Under the pieces are notes generated by a model that was not told the origin of the DNA, did not search any database, and saw nothing but the letters and a program-made list of their open reading frames with translations. From Streptomyces koelreuteriae (GTDB lineage Bacteria > Actinomycetota > Actinomycetes > Streptomycetales > Streptomycetaceae): a DNA stretch of 64,000 nucleotides. The stretch covers positions 3,038,001 to 3,102,000 of the forward strand of contig NZ_CP075896.1 of NCBI RefSeq assembly GCF_018604545.1, read 5' to 3'. Shown piece by piece: positions 31,900 to 40,290 of the stretch. The position numbers and the translations under genes were made by a program. Within the stretch, counting starts at the first letter, position 1. The number at the start of each line of letters is the position of its first letter.

Positions 31900-33369
31900 T
31901 CAGGCGGTCCGGCTGGCCTGGACGGGCTCGGCGGTGCCCGCGACCGGCTCGGTCTCGGAGGGGTCGACCTGGTCGCCCGCCGCCGGCTTCTTGAAGTTGA
32001 GCACCACGAGGAACGTCAGCGCGATGCCGACGGCGATCGCCCAGGTGGCCGTGGTGACCCCGTCCATCATCTGCCCGAGGTCCTTGCCGTCACCGCTGCC
32101 CGAGGCGTTGGCGATGGCGATCAGCACGGCGAGGCCGACGGCGCCGCCGATCTGCTGGCCGGTCGTCGCGATGCCGGAGCCGATGCCCTGGTCCGCCGCC
32201 TCGACGCCGGTGGTGGCCGCGGCGAACATGGTCGTGAAGACGATGCCCTGACCCAGCGAGAGCACGAACAGCGACGGCGCGATGACGCCGTAGGAGACGT
32301 CCTGGCCCAGCGTGAGGGCGAGGACGACGGTGCCCACCAGGCCCATGGTCAAACCGATGAACAGGGTGTTGCGCACACCGAACTTGGTGGCCCACTTGCC
32401 GCCCACGATGGTGCCGATCAGGACGCTGCCGGACGGCAGCACGAAGGCGAAGCCGGTGGTCCAGGCGCTGTAGCCCTGCACGATCTGCCAGTACTGGGTG
32501 AGGAAGTACGCCAGCGCGCCGAAGGTGGCCATGAACAGGAACGTGATGCCGGCACCGGTGGACAGGTTGCGGTTGCCGAACAGCCGCAGAGGCACCATGG
32601 GGGCCGCGCTCCGGCTCTCGATGACCAGGAACAGCACGAAGGTCAGGACGGCGACGGCGAGTGCGGCGAGGACCTGGCCGGAGCCCCAGCCCGCCTCGGG
32701 GCCCTGCACGAGGGCGAAGACGAACAGCGTGGAGGCGACGGTGCCGGTGATCGCGCCGGGCAGGTCGAAGCCGCTGCCGGCCTGCGTCTTGTCGTCGGGC
32801 AGCAGGGACATCGCCACGAACATGGCGGCGCCGGCCAGCAGCACGTTGACGTAGAAGACCGAGGGCCAGCCGAAGGCGTCGGTCAGCAGACCGCCGAGAA
32901 TCGAGCCGAGCACCATGCCGGAGCCGCCGGCGCCGCCCCACACGGACAGGGCGCGGTTGCGTTCGGCGCCCTCCGCGAAGAGCGTCGTCACGAGGGACAG
33001 GGTCGCCGGCGCGAGGAACGCGCCGCCCAGGCCCTGCACCGCACGCGCGGCGATGAGCAGCCACGGGTCCTCGGCGAGACCGCCCGCGAGGGAGGACGCC
33101 GCGTAGAGGAAGAGGCCGAGGACGAACATCCGCTTGCGGCCGAAGAGGTCGGTGGCCCGGCCGCCCAGCAGCAGGAATCCGCCGAAGGCGACGGCGTAGG
33201 CGGAGACCACCCACTGCAGGTCCTGGGCGCCGAAGCCGAGCTTGTCGCCGATCTCCGGCAGGGAGACGAAGACGATGTTGTAGTCGATCGCAATGATCAT
33301 CTGGGCGAACGCGAGCAGTGCGAGCACCGCACCCAGATGACGCGGCCGTGTCGAATTGATGCCGGACAC
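31900..33369 (-). CDS. MFS exporter, DHA2 (14-TMS, EmrB/QacA) family
   Basis: 489 aa with about 14 hydrophobic segments. MFS motif A is present as GGRATDLFGRKRMFV, and motif C-like G-rich segments (GGAGGSGMVLGSILGG) mark it as an antiporter. GTG 33369 has AAAGGAA at 6-7 nt. Positioned between the P-loop kinase pair and avrD-like gene in the same direction, it is the probable exporter of the cluster product. Confidence 0.9.
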   Translation of the reverse strand: MSGINSTRPRHLGAVLALLAFAQMIIAIDYNIVFVSLPEIGDKLGFGAQDLQWVVSAYAVAFGGFLLLGGRATDLFGRKRMFVLGLFLYAASSLAGGLAEDPWLLIAARAVQGLGGAFLAPATLSLVTTLFAEGAERNRALSVWGGAGGSGMVLGSILGGLLTDAFGWPSVFYVNVLLAGAAMFVAMSLLPDDKTQAGSGFDLPGAITGTVASTLFVFALVQGPEAGWGSGQVLAALAVAVLTFVLFLVIESRSAAPMVPLRLFGNRNLSTGAGITFLFMATFGALAYFLTQYWQIVQGYSAWTTGFAFVLPSGSVLIGTIVGGKWATKFGVRNTLFIGLTMGLVGTVVLALTLGQDVSYGVIAPSLFVLSLGQGIVFTTMFAAATTGVEAADQGIGSGIATTGQQIGGAVGLAVLIAIANASGSGDGKDLGQMMDGVTTATWAIAVGIALTFLVVLNFKKPAAGDQVDPSETEPVAGTAEPVQASRTA

Positions 33370-33483
33370 GCCGGTTCCTTTCAGTTTGACGTCGGGGGAC
33401 GAGGGACGGGAATGGAGAGGAAGGGGGTGGGGGGAGGCGGGGATGCGTGGGGGAAATCCGGAGGGGACCGGGCGCCGCGCCGG

Positions 33484-34281
33484 TCAGTAGCGCAGGGCGT
33501 AACCGATGCGCCGTGCCAGCGACTTCTCGCGCTGCGCCTCGTGGAAGCGGGCGTCGGCCTTGAGGTCCTCGATGTCGGCCAGGACGCGGCGCTGCGCTTC
33601 CTCGATGGCCTCCTCGATCGGGACCACCACCGGCAGGTCGAAGAGCTTGACGATCTTCTCGATCCGGTCCGGGATGGGACCGCCGATGACCCGGTAGGGG
33701 ATGTCCATCCGGTCCAGCGCCTCGATGAGCAGGTCGTCGGAGAGACGGCGGAACTTCTCGGAGACGGGCCGGTGGCCGTCGGGTTCCATGTCGAACTCGA
33801 CCGGCAGGTGGACGTAGGCGTCGTAGATCCGCTTGGCGCGGGCGCGGGTGATGTCGCCCAGGGTGTCGGTGTAGCGCTGGTAGAAGTGCTTCACCGGCAG
33901 GCCCATGACCTTCTTGATGCCCTTGAACCACCAGTCGGCGCCGGGGTTGATGCCGACGCGCATCCGCGCTTCGAAGTACACCCACTCGTGGAACACGCCG
34001 CCGTCGGAGATGAAGGCGTCACCGCTGGACTCGTTGTGCACGCGCTCCTCGAAGCGGCGCAGTCCGAGTTTCACGAGTTCCATGGCGTTGAGTTCCATGA
34101 CGGTCTTGCCGGGGACGAGGTCCACCAGCAGCTCGCGGGACGTCTTGGCGTGGGTACGCGGTATTCCGGTGGCTATGGAAAGGGCCTCGGTCGTCGTCGA
34201 CTTACCCGTCGAATACGTGCCGGAAATGGCGAGCTTCAGCTTGGGATTGTCCTTGAAACTGGGTATTTCGAGCGCGGACAC
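33484..34281 (-). CDS. P-loop kinase/ATPase, NadR-like (paralogue 1)
   Basis: 265 aa. Walker A GTYSTGKST at residues 21-29, TGIPRTHA shortly after. FISDGGVFHEWVYFEAR and YVHLPVEFDMEPDGHRP follow; both are shared with the neighbouring paralogue. The layout resembles the ribosylnicotinamide-kinase-like AAA group (NadR C-terminal domain), which phosphorylates small alcohols. GTG 34281 has AAAGGTGA upstream and lies 46 nt after the second paralogue. It may phosphorylate a sugar or alcohol precursor of the pathway; substrate unknown. Confidence 0.75.
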   Translation of the reverse strand: MSALEIPSFKDNPKLKLAISGTYSTGKSTTTEALSIATGIPRTHAKTSRELLVDLVPGKTVMELNAMELVKLGLRRFEERVHNESSGDAFISDGGVFHEWVYFEARMRVGINPGADWWFKGIKKVMGLPVKHFYQRYTDTLGDITRARAKRIYDAYVHLPVEFDMEPDGHRPVSEKFRRLSDDLLIEALDRMDIPYRVIGGPIPDRIEKIVKLFDLPVVVPIEEAIEEAQRRVLADIEDLKADARFHEAQREKSLARRIGYALRY

Positions 34282-34327
34282 AGATGGTCACCTTTGTGGA
34301 AGAGAGCCCCGGGGCTCGATGGGTGGG

Positions 34328-34984
34328 TCAGCGGGCGGGGGCGGCGAGGGCGACGGCCTCGTCGACCGTCATGACCGTCGCGTCCTGGAGCCCCAGGTGC
34401 TTCACGGTCTGGGTGAGGCGCTCGGCCGGATCGCCGTGGACGGTGTGCACGGGGACGCCCGTCGCTTCGAGGGCGGGCAGCAGCAGGGAGTCGGACAGCT
34501 GCCGGAAGTTCTCGTTGATCGGGCGGTTGTCCGGTGCCAGCTCGAACTCCACCGGCACATACACGAAGGCCTGGTAGGCGGTGCGGGCGTGGTGCTTCAT
34601 CAGCAGGCCGATGTCGTCCACGGCCGCTTCCAGCGCGGTCGTCGTGATGCTGCGGTGCCGGTCCTCCATCGGGGTGGTCGTGCCCGGGTAGGAGCCGGCC
34701 ACGAGGCGGAGCTTGGCGTACACCCACTCGTGCACCACCGAGCCGTCGGACACGAAGCCGCCGGGCTGGGCGGCCTCACCGAGCAGTCGTTCCGCGTAGC
34801 GGTTGACCGTGAGCTGGATGAGCTGCCCGTCGGTCCAGTTGTGCACGCTGCGGCCCTCGCCCCCGATCGGCTCCCGCATGGGCGAACCGTGGGTGCGGGG
34901 CAGGCCGGTGAGATGCGAGAGCGCCGCGGAAAGCGTTGTCTTTCCCGATCCGTAGGCGCCAACGACGGCGATTCTTTTCGTCAC
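34328..34984 (-). CDS. P-loop kinase/ATPase, NadR-like (paralogue 2)
   Basis: 218 aa. Walker A GAYGSGKTT at residues 9-17, then TGLPRTHG, FVSDGSVVHEWVYAKLR and FVYVPVEFELAPDNRP, all alignable with paralogue 1 but shorter by about 45 residues at the C-terminus. First gene of the long operon. GTG 34984 lacks a clear ribosome site and lies 23 nt from the conserved promoter block. Two diverged copies suggest a heterodimer or successive phosphorylations. A signalling NTPase is an alternative. Confidence 0.73.
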   Translation of the reverse strand: MTKRIAVVGAYGSGKTTLSAALSHLTGLPRTHGSPMREPIGGEGRSVHNWTDGQLIQLTVNRYAERLLGEAAQPGGFVSDGSVVHEWVYAKLRLVAGSYPGTTTPMEDRHRSITTTALEAAVDDIGLLMKHHARTAYQAFVYVPVEFELAPDNRPINENFRQLSDSLLLPALEATGVPVHTVHGDPAERLTQTVKHLGLQDATVMTVDEAVALAAPAR

Positions 34985-35007
34985 GGATCAAGCATCACAG
35001 GGGACTT

Positions 35008-35051
35008 TGACCTGAACCAGTGGCCATCAACGCTATTGCCACGACCAACAG
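35008..35051 (-). promoter_or_regulatory. Shared promoter block A (kinase-AvrD-AfsA operon)
   Basis: Read on the minus strand: CTGTTGG, CAATA, GTTG, CACTGG and CAGGTCA occur in the same order and nearly the same spacing as in block B at 38156-38197. It ends 23 nt before the GTG at 34984. TAGCGT inside it fits a TAnnnT -10 box; CTGTTGG lies near the -35 position and could be an activator site. Confidence 0.6.
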
Positions 35052-35145
35052 GATGAGCTCGAATCCGGAAATGGAAAGTCCGGATTACACGTTACTGCAA
35101 TGTCCCCGGGACCGAAGCTGGAATTGATTGTTCCGTAACACGGGT

Positions 35146-35181
35146 GTGCCCGGCCCGCCGGTGAGGCGGCGGGCCGGGCAC
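35146..35181 (-). terminator. Strong hairpin after the luciferase-like gene
   Basis: A perfect 14-bp stem (35146-35159 with 35168-35181), 8-nt loop, 29 nt past the stop of the flavin-dependent monooxygenase gene and upstream of promoter block A. Confidence 0.75.
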
Positions 35182-35209
35182 GGGTGACGAGGTCCTCCGG
35201 GCCGGTGGG

Positions 35210-36358
35210 TCAGCGGGTCGTCGCGGCGAGGCGCGTGCGCAGGGGCTCGGTGTGGGGGAACAGGGCGCGGTTCTCGGTGCTCCACCGCACCGATTCCAGA
35301 CCGCGGTCGGCGGTGCCGGTGAACCTCGGGGCCACCTCGGTCGCCAGCAGCTCGAAGCTGCGCTTCACCTTCTCGAAGGAGGCCCAGTTGACGACGTAGG
35401 TGAGGAACGTGCCGAAGCCGCCGGTGGTCTCCCGCAGGTGGCGGATCGCCTCCACCGCGTCCTCGACCGACCCGACGACGGCGCGGCCCTGTTCCACGGT
35501 CGCCTCCAGGTGCCGGGACTCCGGCACACCTTCGAGGCCGCCGAGGACGTCGGCGCCGACCGCCTCGCCCCAGTAGCCGTGCAGCCACTTCCCGAACCCC
35601 TCCCGAACGTCCCGGAAGGCCTCCTCGCGGGTCTCGGCGATGTGCAGGGGCACGGCGATACGCCAGGTGCGGCGGTCCACGGTCCGGCCGTGCTCCTCGG
35701 CCGACTCCTCGGCGTAACTCCACTGCCGGGCCAGGTCGACGGCCGGCCAGCCGGGCGGCGGGGCGCCGAACGACAGCAGGCCGAGGCCGTACTTGCCCGC
35801 GATCTGGGGGCTGTTGGGGGTGCCGACGCTGGAGACGGCGATCTCGATGCCGGGCTCGCTGTAGCGCGGCAGCTGCATCTTGGCGTCCTGGAGGGTGTAC
35901 CAGTCCGTCTTCTCCGAGATCCGCTCCTCGCCGTTGACCAGCTCCATGACGGTGGGGATGGCCTCGCGCGCCATGCGCTTCAGCTCGCCCGGGTCGACTC
36001 CGAGCATATGGGCGTCGTTGGGGGTGGCGCCGGGGCCGACGCCCAGGATGTACCGGCCGCGTGTCAGGTGGTCCAGCATGATCGCCCGGTTCGCGACGTG
36101 GAACGGGTGGTGGAAGGGCAGTGTCACCACACCGTTGGCCAGCTTGATCTGCCGGGTCCGGTCGGCGAGGGCCGCGATCAGCGTCTCCGGGGCGCCCACC
36201 GTCGGCCAGGACAGGGAGTGGTGCTCGCCGAACCAGCACTCGTCGAAGTTGAGTTCGTCCAGGTGCTCGACGAGCTGGATGTCCCTTCGGATGGTCAGGT
36301 GCGGGTCCTGTCCGGGCGCGTGGAGGGGGGAGAGGAAGGCTCCGAAGCCGGTGTGCAT
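35210..36358 (-). CDS. Luciferase-like (LLM class) flavin-dependent monooxygenase
   Basis: 382 aa. The bacterial-luciferase TIM-barrel pattern is clear: NFDECWFGEHHSLSWP, LANGVVTLPFHHPFHVANRAIMLDHLTRGRYILGVGPG, and EIAVSSVGTPNSPQIAGKYGLGLL. Such enzymes use reduced FMN from a partner reductase, here encoded two genes upstream, for hydroxylation or Baeyer-Villiger-type oxidation. ATG 36358 has AGGAG 4 nt upstream. It ends the three-gene unit and is followed by a strong hairpin. It probably tailors the cluster product. Confidence 0.88.
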   Translation of the reverse strand: MHTGFGAFLSPLHAPGQDPHLTIRRDIQLVEHLDELNFDECWFGEHHSLSWPTVGAPETLIAALADRTRQIKLANGVVTLPFHHPFHVANRAIMLDHLTRGRYILGVGPGATPNDAHMLGVDPGELKRMAREAIPTVMELVNGEERISEKTDWYTLQDAKMQLPRYSEPGIEIAVSSVGTPNSPQIAGKYGLGLLSFGAPPPGWPAVDLARQWSYAEESAEEHGRTVDRRTWRIAVPLHIAETREEAFRDVREGFGKWLHGYWGEAVGADVLGGLEGVPESRHLEATVEQGRAVVGSVEDAVEAIRHLRETTGGFGTFLTYVVNWASFEKVKRSFELLATEVAPRFTGTADRGLESVRWSTENRALFPHTEPLRTRLAATTR

Positions 36359-36457
36359 GATGCTCCTGTGATCGGGGGGTGGCGGCGGACGCCGTGGCGC
36401 CGGTGCGCGGTTCGGCACGGGTCCGTCGGGTCGGGGGGCGGCCTGTACGGCCGGGGG

Positions 36458-37576
36458 TTATTGCGGGCTGCCGGTCTCCGCCGCGCGGGTGATGCGGTCC
36501 AGCAGCCGGTGGTGGGCGGCGGCGTGGGCGAAGTCCGGCACCACGGAGGTGCCGTCGCGCAGGTCGGCGCGCAACTGGTGGTAGGCGTGGGCGACCACTC
36601 CGGCCGGCCCTTCGAGCGCCGCGAGCCGGTCGAGGCCGTCCGGCAGCAGATAGTTCTCGGGTACGGGCAGCGGCCGCAGGTCCCGCTGGTCGCCCCGGGC
36701 ACCGCGCAGTTCCACCTGGCCGAACTGCAGATGGCCCGAGTCACCGGTCAGCACCAGGTCGCCCTCGGTGCCGTTGATCTCCCAGAGCAGATTGGTGCCG
36801 CGCGAGGAGCCGCCCCGGTAGTGCAGGGAGGCGACCGCCCCGCTCTCCAGGCGCCCGGTCACGGCGATCTGGTCCTCGGCGGTCATCGGCAGTTCGGCAC
36901 CGGTCTCGGCGATCCGCACCCGGGGGCGCCTGGTCGCCGTGGTGGCGGTCAGGGTCGCGAACCCGGACAGCACCATGGTCAGGGCGTCCAGGGTGTGCCC
37001 GAACGGAACGGTCAGCAGGGTCGCCCCGTTGGCGCGGTCGGCCGTGTAGGCGGTCCGCTCGGCCACCACCGGGCCCCAGCCGCCGCCGGACCCCACCAGC
37101 GTGGTGGACAGCACCTCGCCGACGAATCCGTCCGCGACGAGGTCCCGGAGGTAGCGGACCACGGGGGCGGACCGGGCTTGCAGGCCGACGGCCGTCCGCA
37201 CGCCCGACTCGGCCGCGAGCTCGGCGAGTTCCTCGGCCTCGGCCGAGCCGTTGCCCAGGGGCCACTCGCTGAGCACCGTCTTGCCGGCCCGCAGGACGGG
37301 CATGATCAGTTCCCGGTGGCGTGGCACGCGGACGGCGACCACCACCAGGTCGATGTCGTCCCGGGCCGCGAGTTCGCCGGCGTCGGTGCCCGCGGCCGAC
37401 TCGGGCAGTCCGAACGCGGCGGCGGCCTTGCGCGCGGAGTCGGGCGTGGACGCCGTCAGCGCGCGCAGTTCGTAGCCCTCGACGGCTTGCAGCGCGGGCA
37501 GATGACCGCGTCCGCCCCACCCGCCGTCCGCGCTGAGTCCGACGATCCCCACTCCGAGCGGGGCCGCTGTGTGCAT
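36458..37576 (-). CDS. Gfo/Idh/MocA-family oxidoreductase
   Basis: 372 aa. Rossmann domain at the N-terminus (VGIVGLSADGGWGGRGHLPAL), then VLSEWPLG in the position of the usual EKP motif. The lysine is replaced by Trp, as in Gal80-like proteins, so a different catalytic mode or a non-catalytic role is possible. The C-terminal beta domain is recognisable (GRLESGAVASLHYRGGSSRGTN, INGTEGDLVLTG). ATG 37576; a GTG one codon upstream has slightly better spacing to GGAAAGGA. It lies 32 nt after the flavin reductase gene. Confidence 0.85.
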   Translation of the reverse strand: MHTAAPLGVGIVGLSADGGWGGRGHLPALQAVEGYELRALTASTPDSARKAAAAFGLPESAAGTDAGELAARDDIDLVVVAVRVPRHRELIMPVLRAGKTVLSEWPLGNGSAEAEELAELAAESGVRTAVGLQARSAPVVRYLRDLVADGFVGEVLSTTLVGSGGGWGPVVAERTAYTADRANGATLLTVPFGHTLDALTMVLSGFATLTATTATRRPRVRIAETGAELPMTAEDQIAVTGRLESGAVASLHYRGGSSRGTNLLWEINGTEGDLVLTGDSGHLQFGQVELRGARGDQRDLRPLPVPENYLLPDGLDRLAALEGPAGVVAHAYHQLRADLRDGTSVVPDFAHAAAHHRLLDRITRAAETGSPQ

Positions 37577-37608
37577 CACGAATGCATCGTCCTTTCCTGG
37601 AAAGAGGG

Positions 37609-38130
37609 TCAGAGCTGGGCGTAACGCCCGTACAGGCCGCGGAAGAACAGAAGCGGCGCGTCCTCGTGGTGGGTGTCCAGGTCGTGGACGCGGGCTATCA
37701 CCACGTCGTGGTCGCCGGCCGGTATCTCCTCCTCGACGGAGCACTCGATCCAGCCGATCGAGCCGTCGAGCACGGGCGCCCCGCCCGGTGAGGGCGTCCA
37801 GAAGGCCTCGGCGAACTTGTCGGTGCCGCTGGTCGCGAACCGGGTGCTGAGGTCGCGCTGGCCCTCGCCGAGGATGTTCACGCAGAACCGGTCCGCCGAA
37901 CGCACGTCCGGCCAGCTGCTGCTGGTCCTGGCCACGCAGAACAGCACGAGGGGAGGGTCCAGGGACACCGAGGTGAACGAGTTGACGGCCAGCCCCACGG
38001 GAGCGCCGTCGCAGCCGCGCAGTGCCGTCACGGCCACCACTCCGGTGGTGAACCGTCCGGCGACGGTACGCAGGCGCCGCGGTTCGACCGGTGCCGAGCG
38101 GGACATCGGGGGAACAACCGTTGAGGACAT
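37609..38130 (-). CDS. Flavin reductase (HpaC-like)
   Basis: 173 aa. The FMN-binding split-barrel pattern is GRFTTGVVAVTA, APVGLAVNSFTSVSLDPPLVLFC, and FCVNILGEGQRDLSTRFA, with GRYAQL near the end. It would supply reduced FMN to the luciferase-like monooxygenase in the same unit. I chose ATG 38130 (GAGGGC just upstream); ATG 38106 is possible. First gene of the unit, 25 nt downstream of promoter block B. Confidence 0.88.
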   Translation of the reverse strand: MSSTVVPPMSRSAPVEPRRLRTVAGRFTTGVVAVTALRGCDGAPVGLAVNSFTSVSLDPPLVLFCVARTSSSWPDVRSADRFCVNILGEGQRDLSTRFATSGTDKFAEAFWTPSPGGAPVLDGSIGWIECSVEEEIPAGDHDVVIARVHDLDTHHEDAPLLFFRGLYGRYAQL

Positions 38131-38155
38131 GCCCTCAGGCTCAGCCGGGGCCGAG

Positions 38156-38197
38156 TGACCTGCCAGTGCGCAGACAACATATTGCTCGCGCCAACAG
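38156..38197 (-). promoter_or_regulatory. Shared promoter block B (flavin reductase operon)
   Basis: A 42-bp block aligning with block A at 35008-35051 with one 2-base gap. Conserved parts are CTGTTGG, GCAATA, TTG, CACTGG and CAGGTCA on the minus strand. Distance to the start codon is 25 nt here and 23 nt in block A. TATGTT is the candidate -10 box. Confidence 0.6.
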
Positions 38198-38291
38198 AAG
38201 GGACTGGCCACTTGTCCCGGGCCGGGAATATCCACGGGGGTCGCGCACAGCACGGTGGGGGCGGAAGCTCTAGGGACGCGGGCCGCAGACC

Positions 38292-38332
38292 GGAAAAACG
38301 TCCGGCCCCCGGTCCTGGTGGGACCGGGGGCC
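38292..38332 (-). terminator. Rho-independent terminator after the MBL-fold gene
   Basis: A perfect 12-bp stem (38304-38315 with 38321-38332), 5-nt loop; in the minus direction a GTTTTT tract follows. It separates the regulator/hydrolase unit from the flavin reductase unit. Confidence 0.8.
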
Positions 38333-38358
38333 GACGGGTGGGCTAGCGGGGGGGCGGG

Positions 38359-39180
38359 TCAGTCCAGTGGATCCCACCGCAGCCGGTCGTCGGAGGCCGA
38401 CAGCCGTCCGAACACCGCGCCGGAGAAGTGGCCGGCGAATCCGATCGTGCCGGGACGGGAGAGTTCGGCCACGACCTTGCGGCGGCTGCGGACCGCCTCC
38501 GCGGGATCGAGGTCCGAGGCCGCACGCCAGGTGAGGTCGGCCAGTTGCAGGGCGGAGTGCAGGACGTCGCCGACCACCACGGCCGCGGGCCCGTCCGGCT
38601 CGCCACGGATCACGTACGAGAGGTGGCCCGGGGTGTGTCCCGGGGTGGCGAGTGCCGTGACGCCGGGGAAGACCTCCTGGCCGTCCCGCACGGCCACCGG
38701 CTGCCCGGCCGGACGGCGGTGCGCACCACGCCATTCCGCGGCCGAGGCCACGAACCGGGCTCCGCGCAGCCGCTCGTCACCGGCCCAGCCCACATGGTCG
38801 TCGTGCAGGTGCGTGAACGCCACGGTGTCCACCGCGTCCCAGGCGATCCCCGCCGCGGCGAACGCGTCGGGCAGGCCTCCGCCCTCGATCCGCCCCAGGG
38901 GCGCGATGGTGTGGTCGGCGGGGATGCGGGCGGGCCCGAAGCCGGTGTCGAAGAGCATGGCCCGGTCCTCGTACTCGACGAGCAGCGCACCGACCGAGGC
39001 CCGCAGGAAGCCCTCGTCGTCGAGGCGGCCGCGGTGGCCCTCCCAGAACGCGCCGGGTGAGTCCGGGAACCAGGCCCTCGGATGCAACTGCACATAGCCG
39101 TCGGGGAGATAGGTCAGCCGGTGGGTGCCGAGCCCGACACGGACCGGCTCGGTCACATGGCTGTTCACCGCGGTGCTCAT
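38359..39180 (-). CDS. Metallo-beta-lactamase-fold hydrolase (lactonase-like)
   Basis: 273 aa. The zinc motif is THLHDDHVGW with His124, His126, Asp128 and His129. Further ligands are expected in TPGHTPGH (about residue 180), VVGDVLH and GFAGHFSG. This arrangement is shared by AHL lactonases and many other hydrolases of the fold. Start ATG overlaps the stop of the XRE regulator (ATGA at 39177-39180), so both are one unit. In a cluster built around AfsA and a butyrolactone-receptor-like protein, cleavage of a lactone is an attractive but untested role. Confidence 0.85.
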   Translation of the reverse strand: MSTAVNSHVTEPVRVGLGTHRLTYLPDGYVQLHPRAWFPDSPGAFWEGHRGRLDDEGFLRASVGALLVEYEDRAMLFDTGFGPARIPADHTIAPLGRIEGGGLPDAFAAAGIAWDAVDTVAFTHLHDDHVGWAGDERLRGARFVASAAEWRGAHRRPAGQPVAVRDGQEVFPGVTALATPGHTPGHLSYVIRGEPDGPAAVVVGDVLHSALQLADLTWRAASDLDPAEAVRSRRKVVAELSRPGTIGFAGHFSGAVFGRLSASDDRLRWDPLD

Positions 39181-40106
39181 CGGGCCTCTCCCACCAGGTC
39201 GTCACGGTTCAGGCTGTTCATCCGCTGCGACAGCGTCACATGGGACATCCGGCGCAGTGCCGCCTCCGTGCCGGTGCCCGGAGCGGGCAGGAACACCGTC
39301 ATCCGCAGGGCGATACGGCGGGTGAAGTCGAGCGTGGCGCGGGTGAAGTGCAGGTCGCCGACGGCGGGGTGGGTGAGCACCTCGGGGCCGCAGGAGTCCT
39401 CCAGCACCTCGTGCCGGTCCCAGAGCTGCGCGAACAGAGGGCTGGCGACGCGCAGTTCCGCCACCAGCGCCGGGATCGCCGCGTCCTCGATGTGCAGCGC
39501 CGCCTGGCTGCGGAAGCGGGCCACGACGGTCGGGGCGATCTTGTCCCACAGCGGATAGGCGGACCGCGCGCGGTCGTTGGTGAAGAACTCCCGCAGGATG
39601 TTGTACGGCCGCCGGCGCCCGAGGCGGGCGTCGCCCGGATGTTCGTCGACCATGCCCAGGAGCGACTCCGCCGCGGCGTTGGCGACCACGACGTTCCAGG
39701 CGTGGTCGGCGATGTACGCGGGGTTGGGCCACCAGTTCTCGACGAACGGGCGCATGGCCTCGGCCTCCGGCGGGGCGTCCGGCAGCAGCGGGACGGCCTG
39801 CACACCGGCGAGCTGGCGCAGATACAGCCGTTGGTTCTCACTCAGGCGCAGCACGCGGGCGATCGAGTCGAGCACCTCGCCCGAGACGTTCTCGGCGCGG
39901 CCCTGCTCGATCCACGTGTACCAGGAGACGCCCACGCCGGCGAGCAGCGCCACCTCCTCCCGGCGCAGGCCGGGCGTGCGGCGTTTACCGGCATCCGGGA
40001 GGCCTACCTGGTTCGGTGACACCTCGGCCCGCCGTGCCATCAGGAACCGGCCGAGTTCGAGGAGGTGCGGAGGTGCCACGCGCCTGGCGGAAGCAGCGTT
40101 TCCCAT
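39177..40106 (-). CDS. XRE-family regulator with MmyB-type ligand-binding domain
   Basis: 309 aa. The N-terminal HTH (residues about 13-85) contains the family stretch TPGLRREEVALLAGVGVSWYTWIEQGR. The C-terminal MmyB-like domain has PAYIADHAWNVVVANAAAESLLG and the downstream helical part. MmyB itself activates methylenomycin genes, and related structures bind fatty acyl ligands. ATG 40106. A candidate receptor operator lies 93-113 nt upstream. It is therefore a likely pathway regulator under control of the TetR protein encoded next to it. Confidence 0.9.
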   Translation of the reverse strand: MGNAASARRVAPPHLLELGRFLMARRAEVSPNQVGLPDAGKRRTPGLRREEVALLAGVGVSWYTWIEQGRAENVSGEVLDSIARVLRLSENQRLYLRQLAGVQAVPLLPDAPPEAEAMRPFVENWWPNPAYIADHAWNVVVANAAAESLLGMVDEHPGDARLGRRRPYNILREFFTNDRARSAYPLWDKIAPTVVARFRSQAALHIEDAAIPALVAELRVASPLFAQLWDRHEVLEDSCGPEVLTHPAVGDLHFTRATLDFTRRIALRMTVFLPAPGTGTEAALRRMSHVTLSQRMNSLNRDDLVGEAR

Positions 40107-40198
40107 CGGTTGCGGTTCCCCTTCTGTTCATGGCGGAGCAGGGGGACATACGGATGTACCAGGATCACGCGGCTCCCCCGTGCCGCCTCACCCTCGTA

Positions 40199-40219
40199 AA
40201 CAAACATACTCGCCTGTTT
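40199..40219. promoter_or_regulatory. Candidate butyrolactone-receptor operator upstream of the XRE gene
   Basis: On the minus strand: AAACAG-N3-AGT-N-TGT-N-TGTT. It matches the site at 41004-41024 at 16 of 21 positions. Partial inverted symmetry and the AAACAG / TGTT ends resemble autoregulatory elements bound by ArpA/CprB-type receptors. Confidence 0.55.
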
Positions 40220-40290
40220 ATTTCGGTGGCGCTACATGTTTTGGCTGACACCGTACGGACGCGAGAAGCGTCACACACGGTCAGCCCGCG

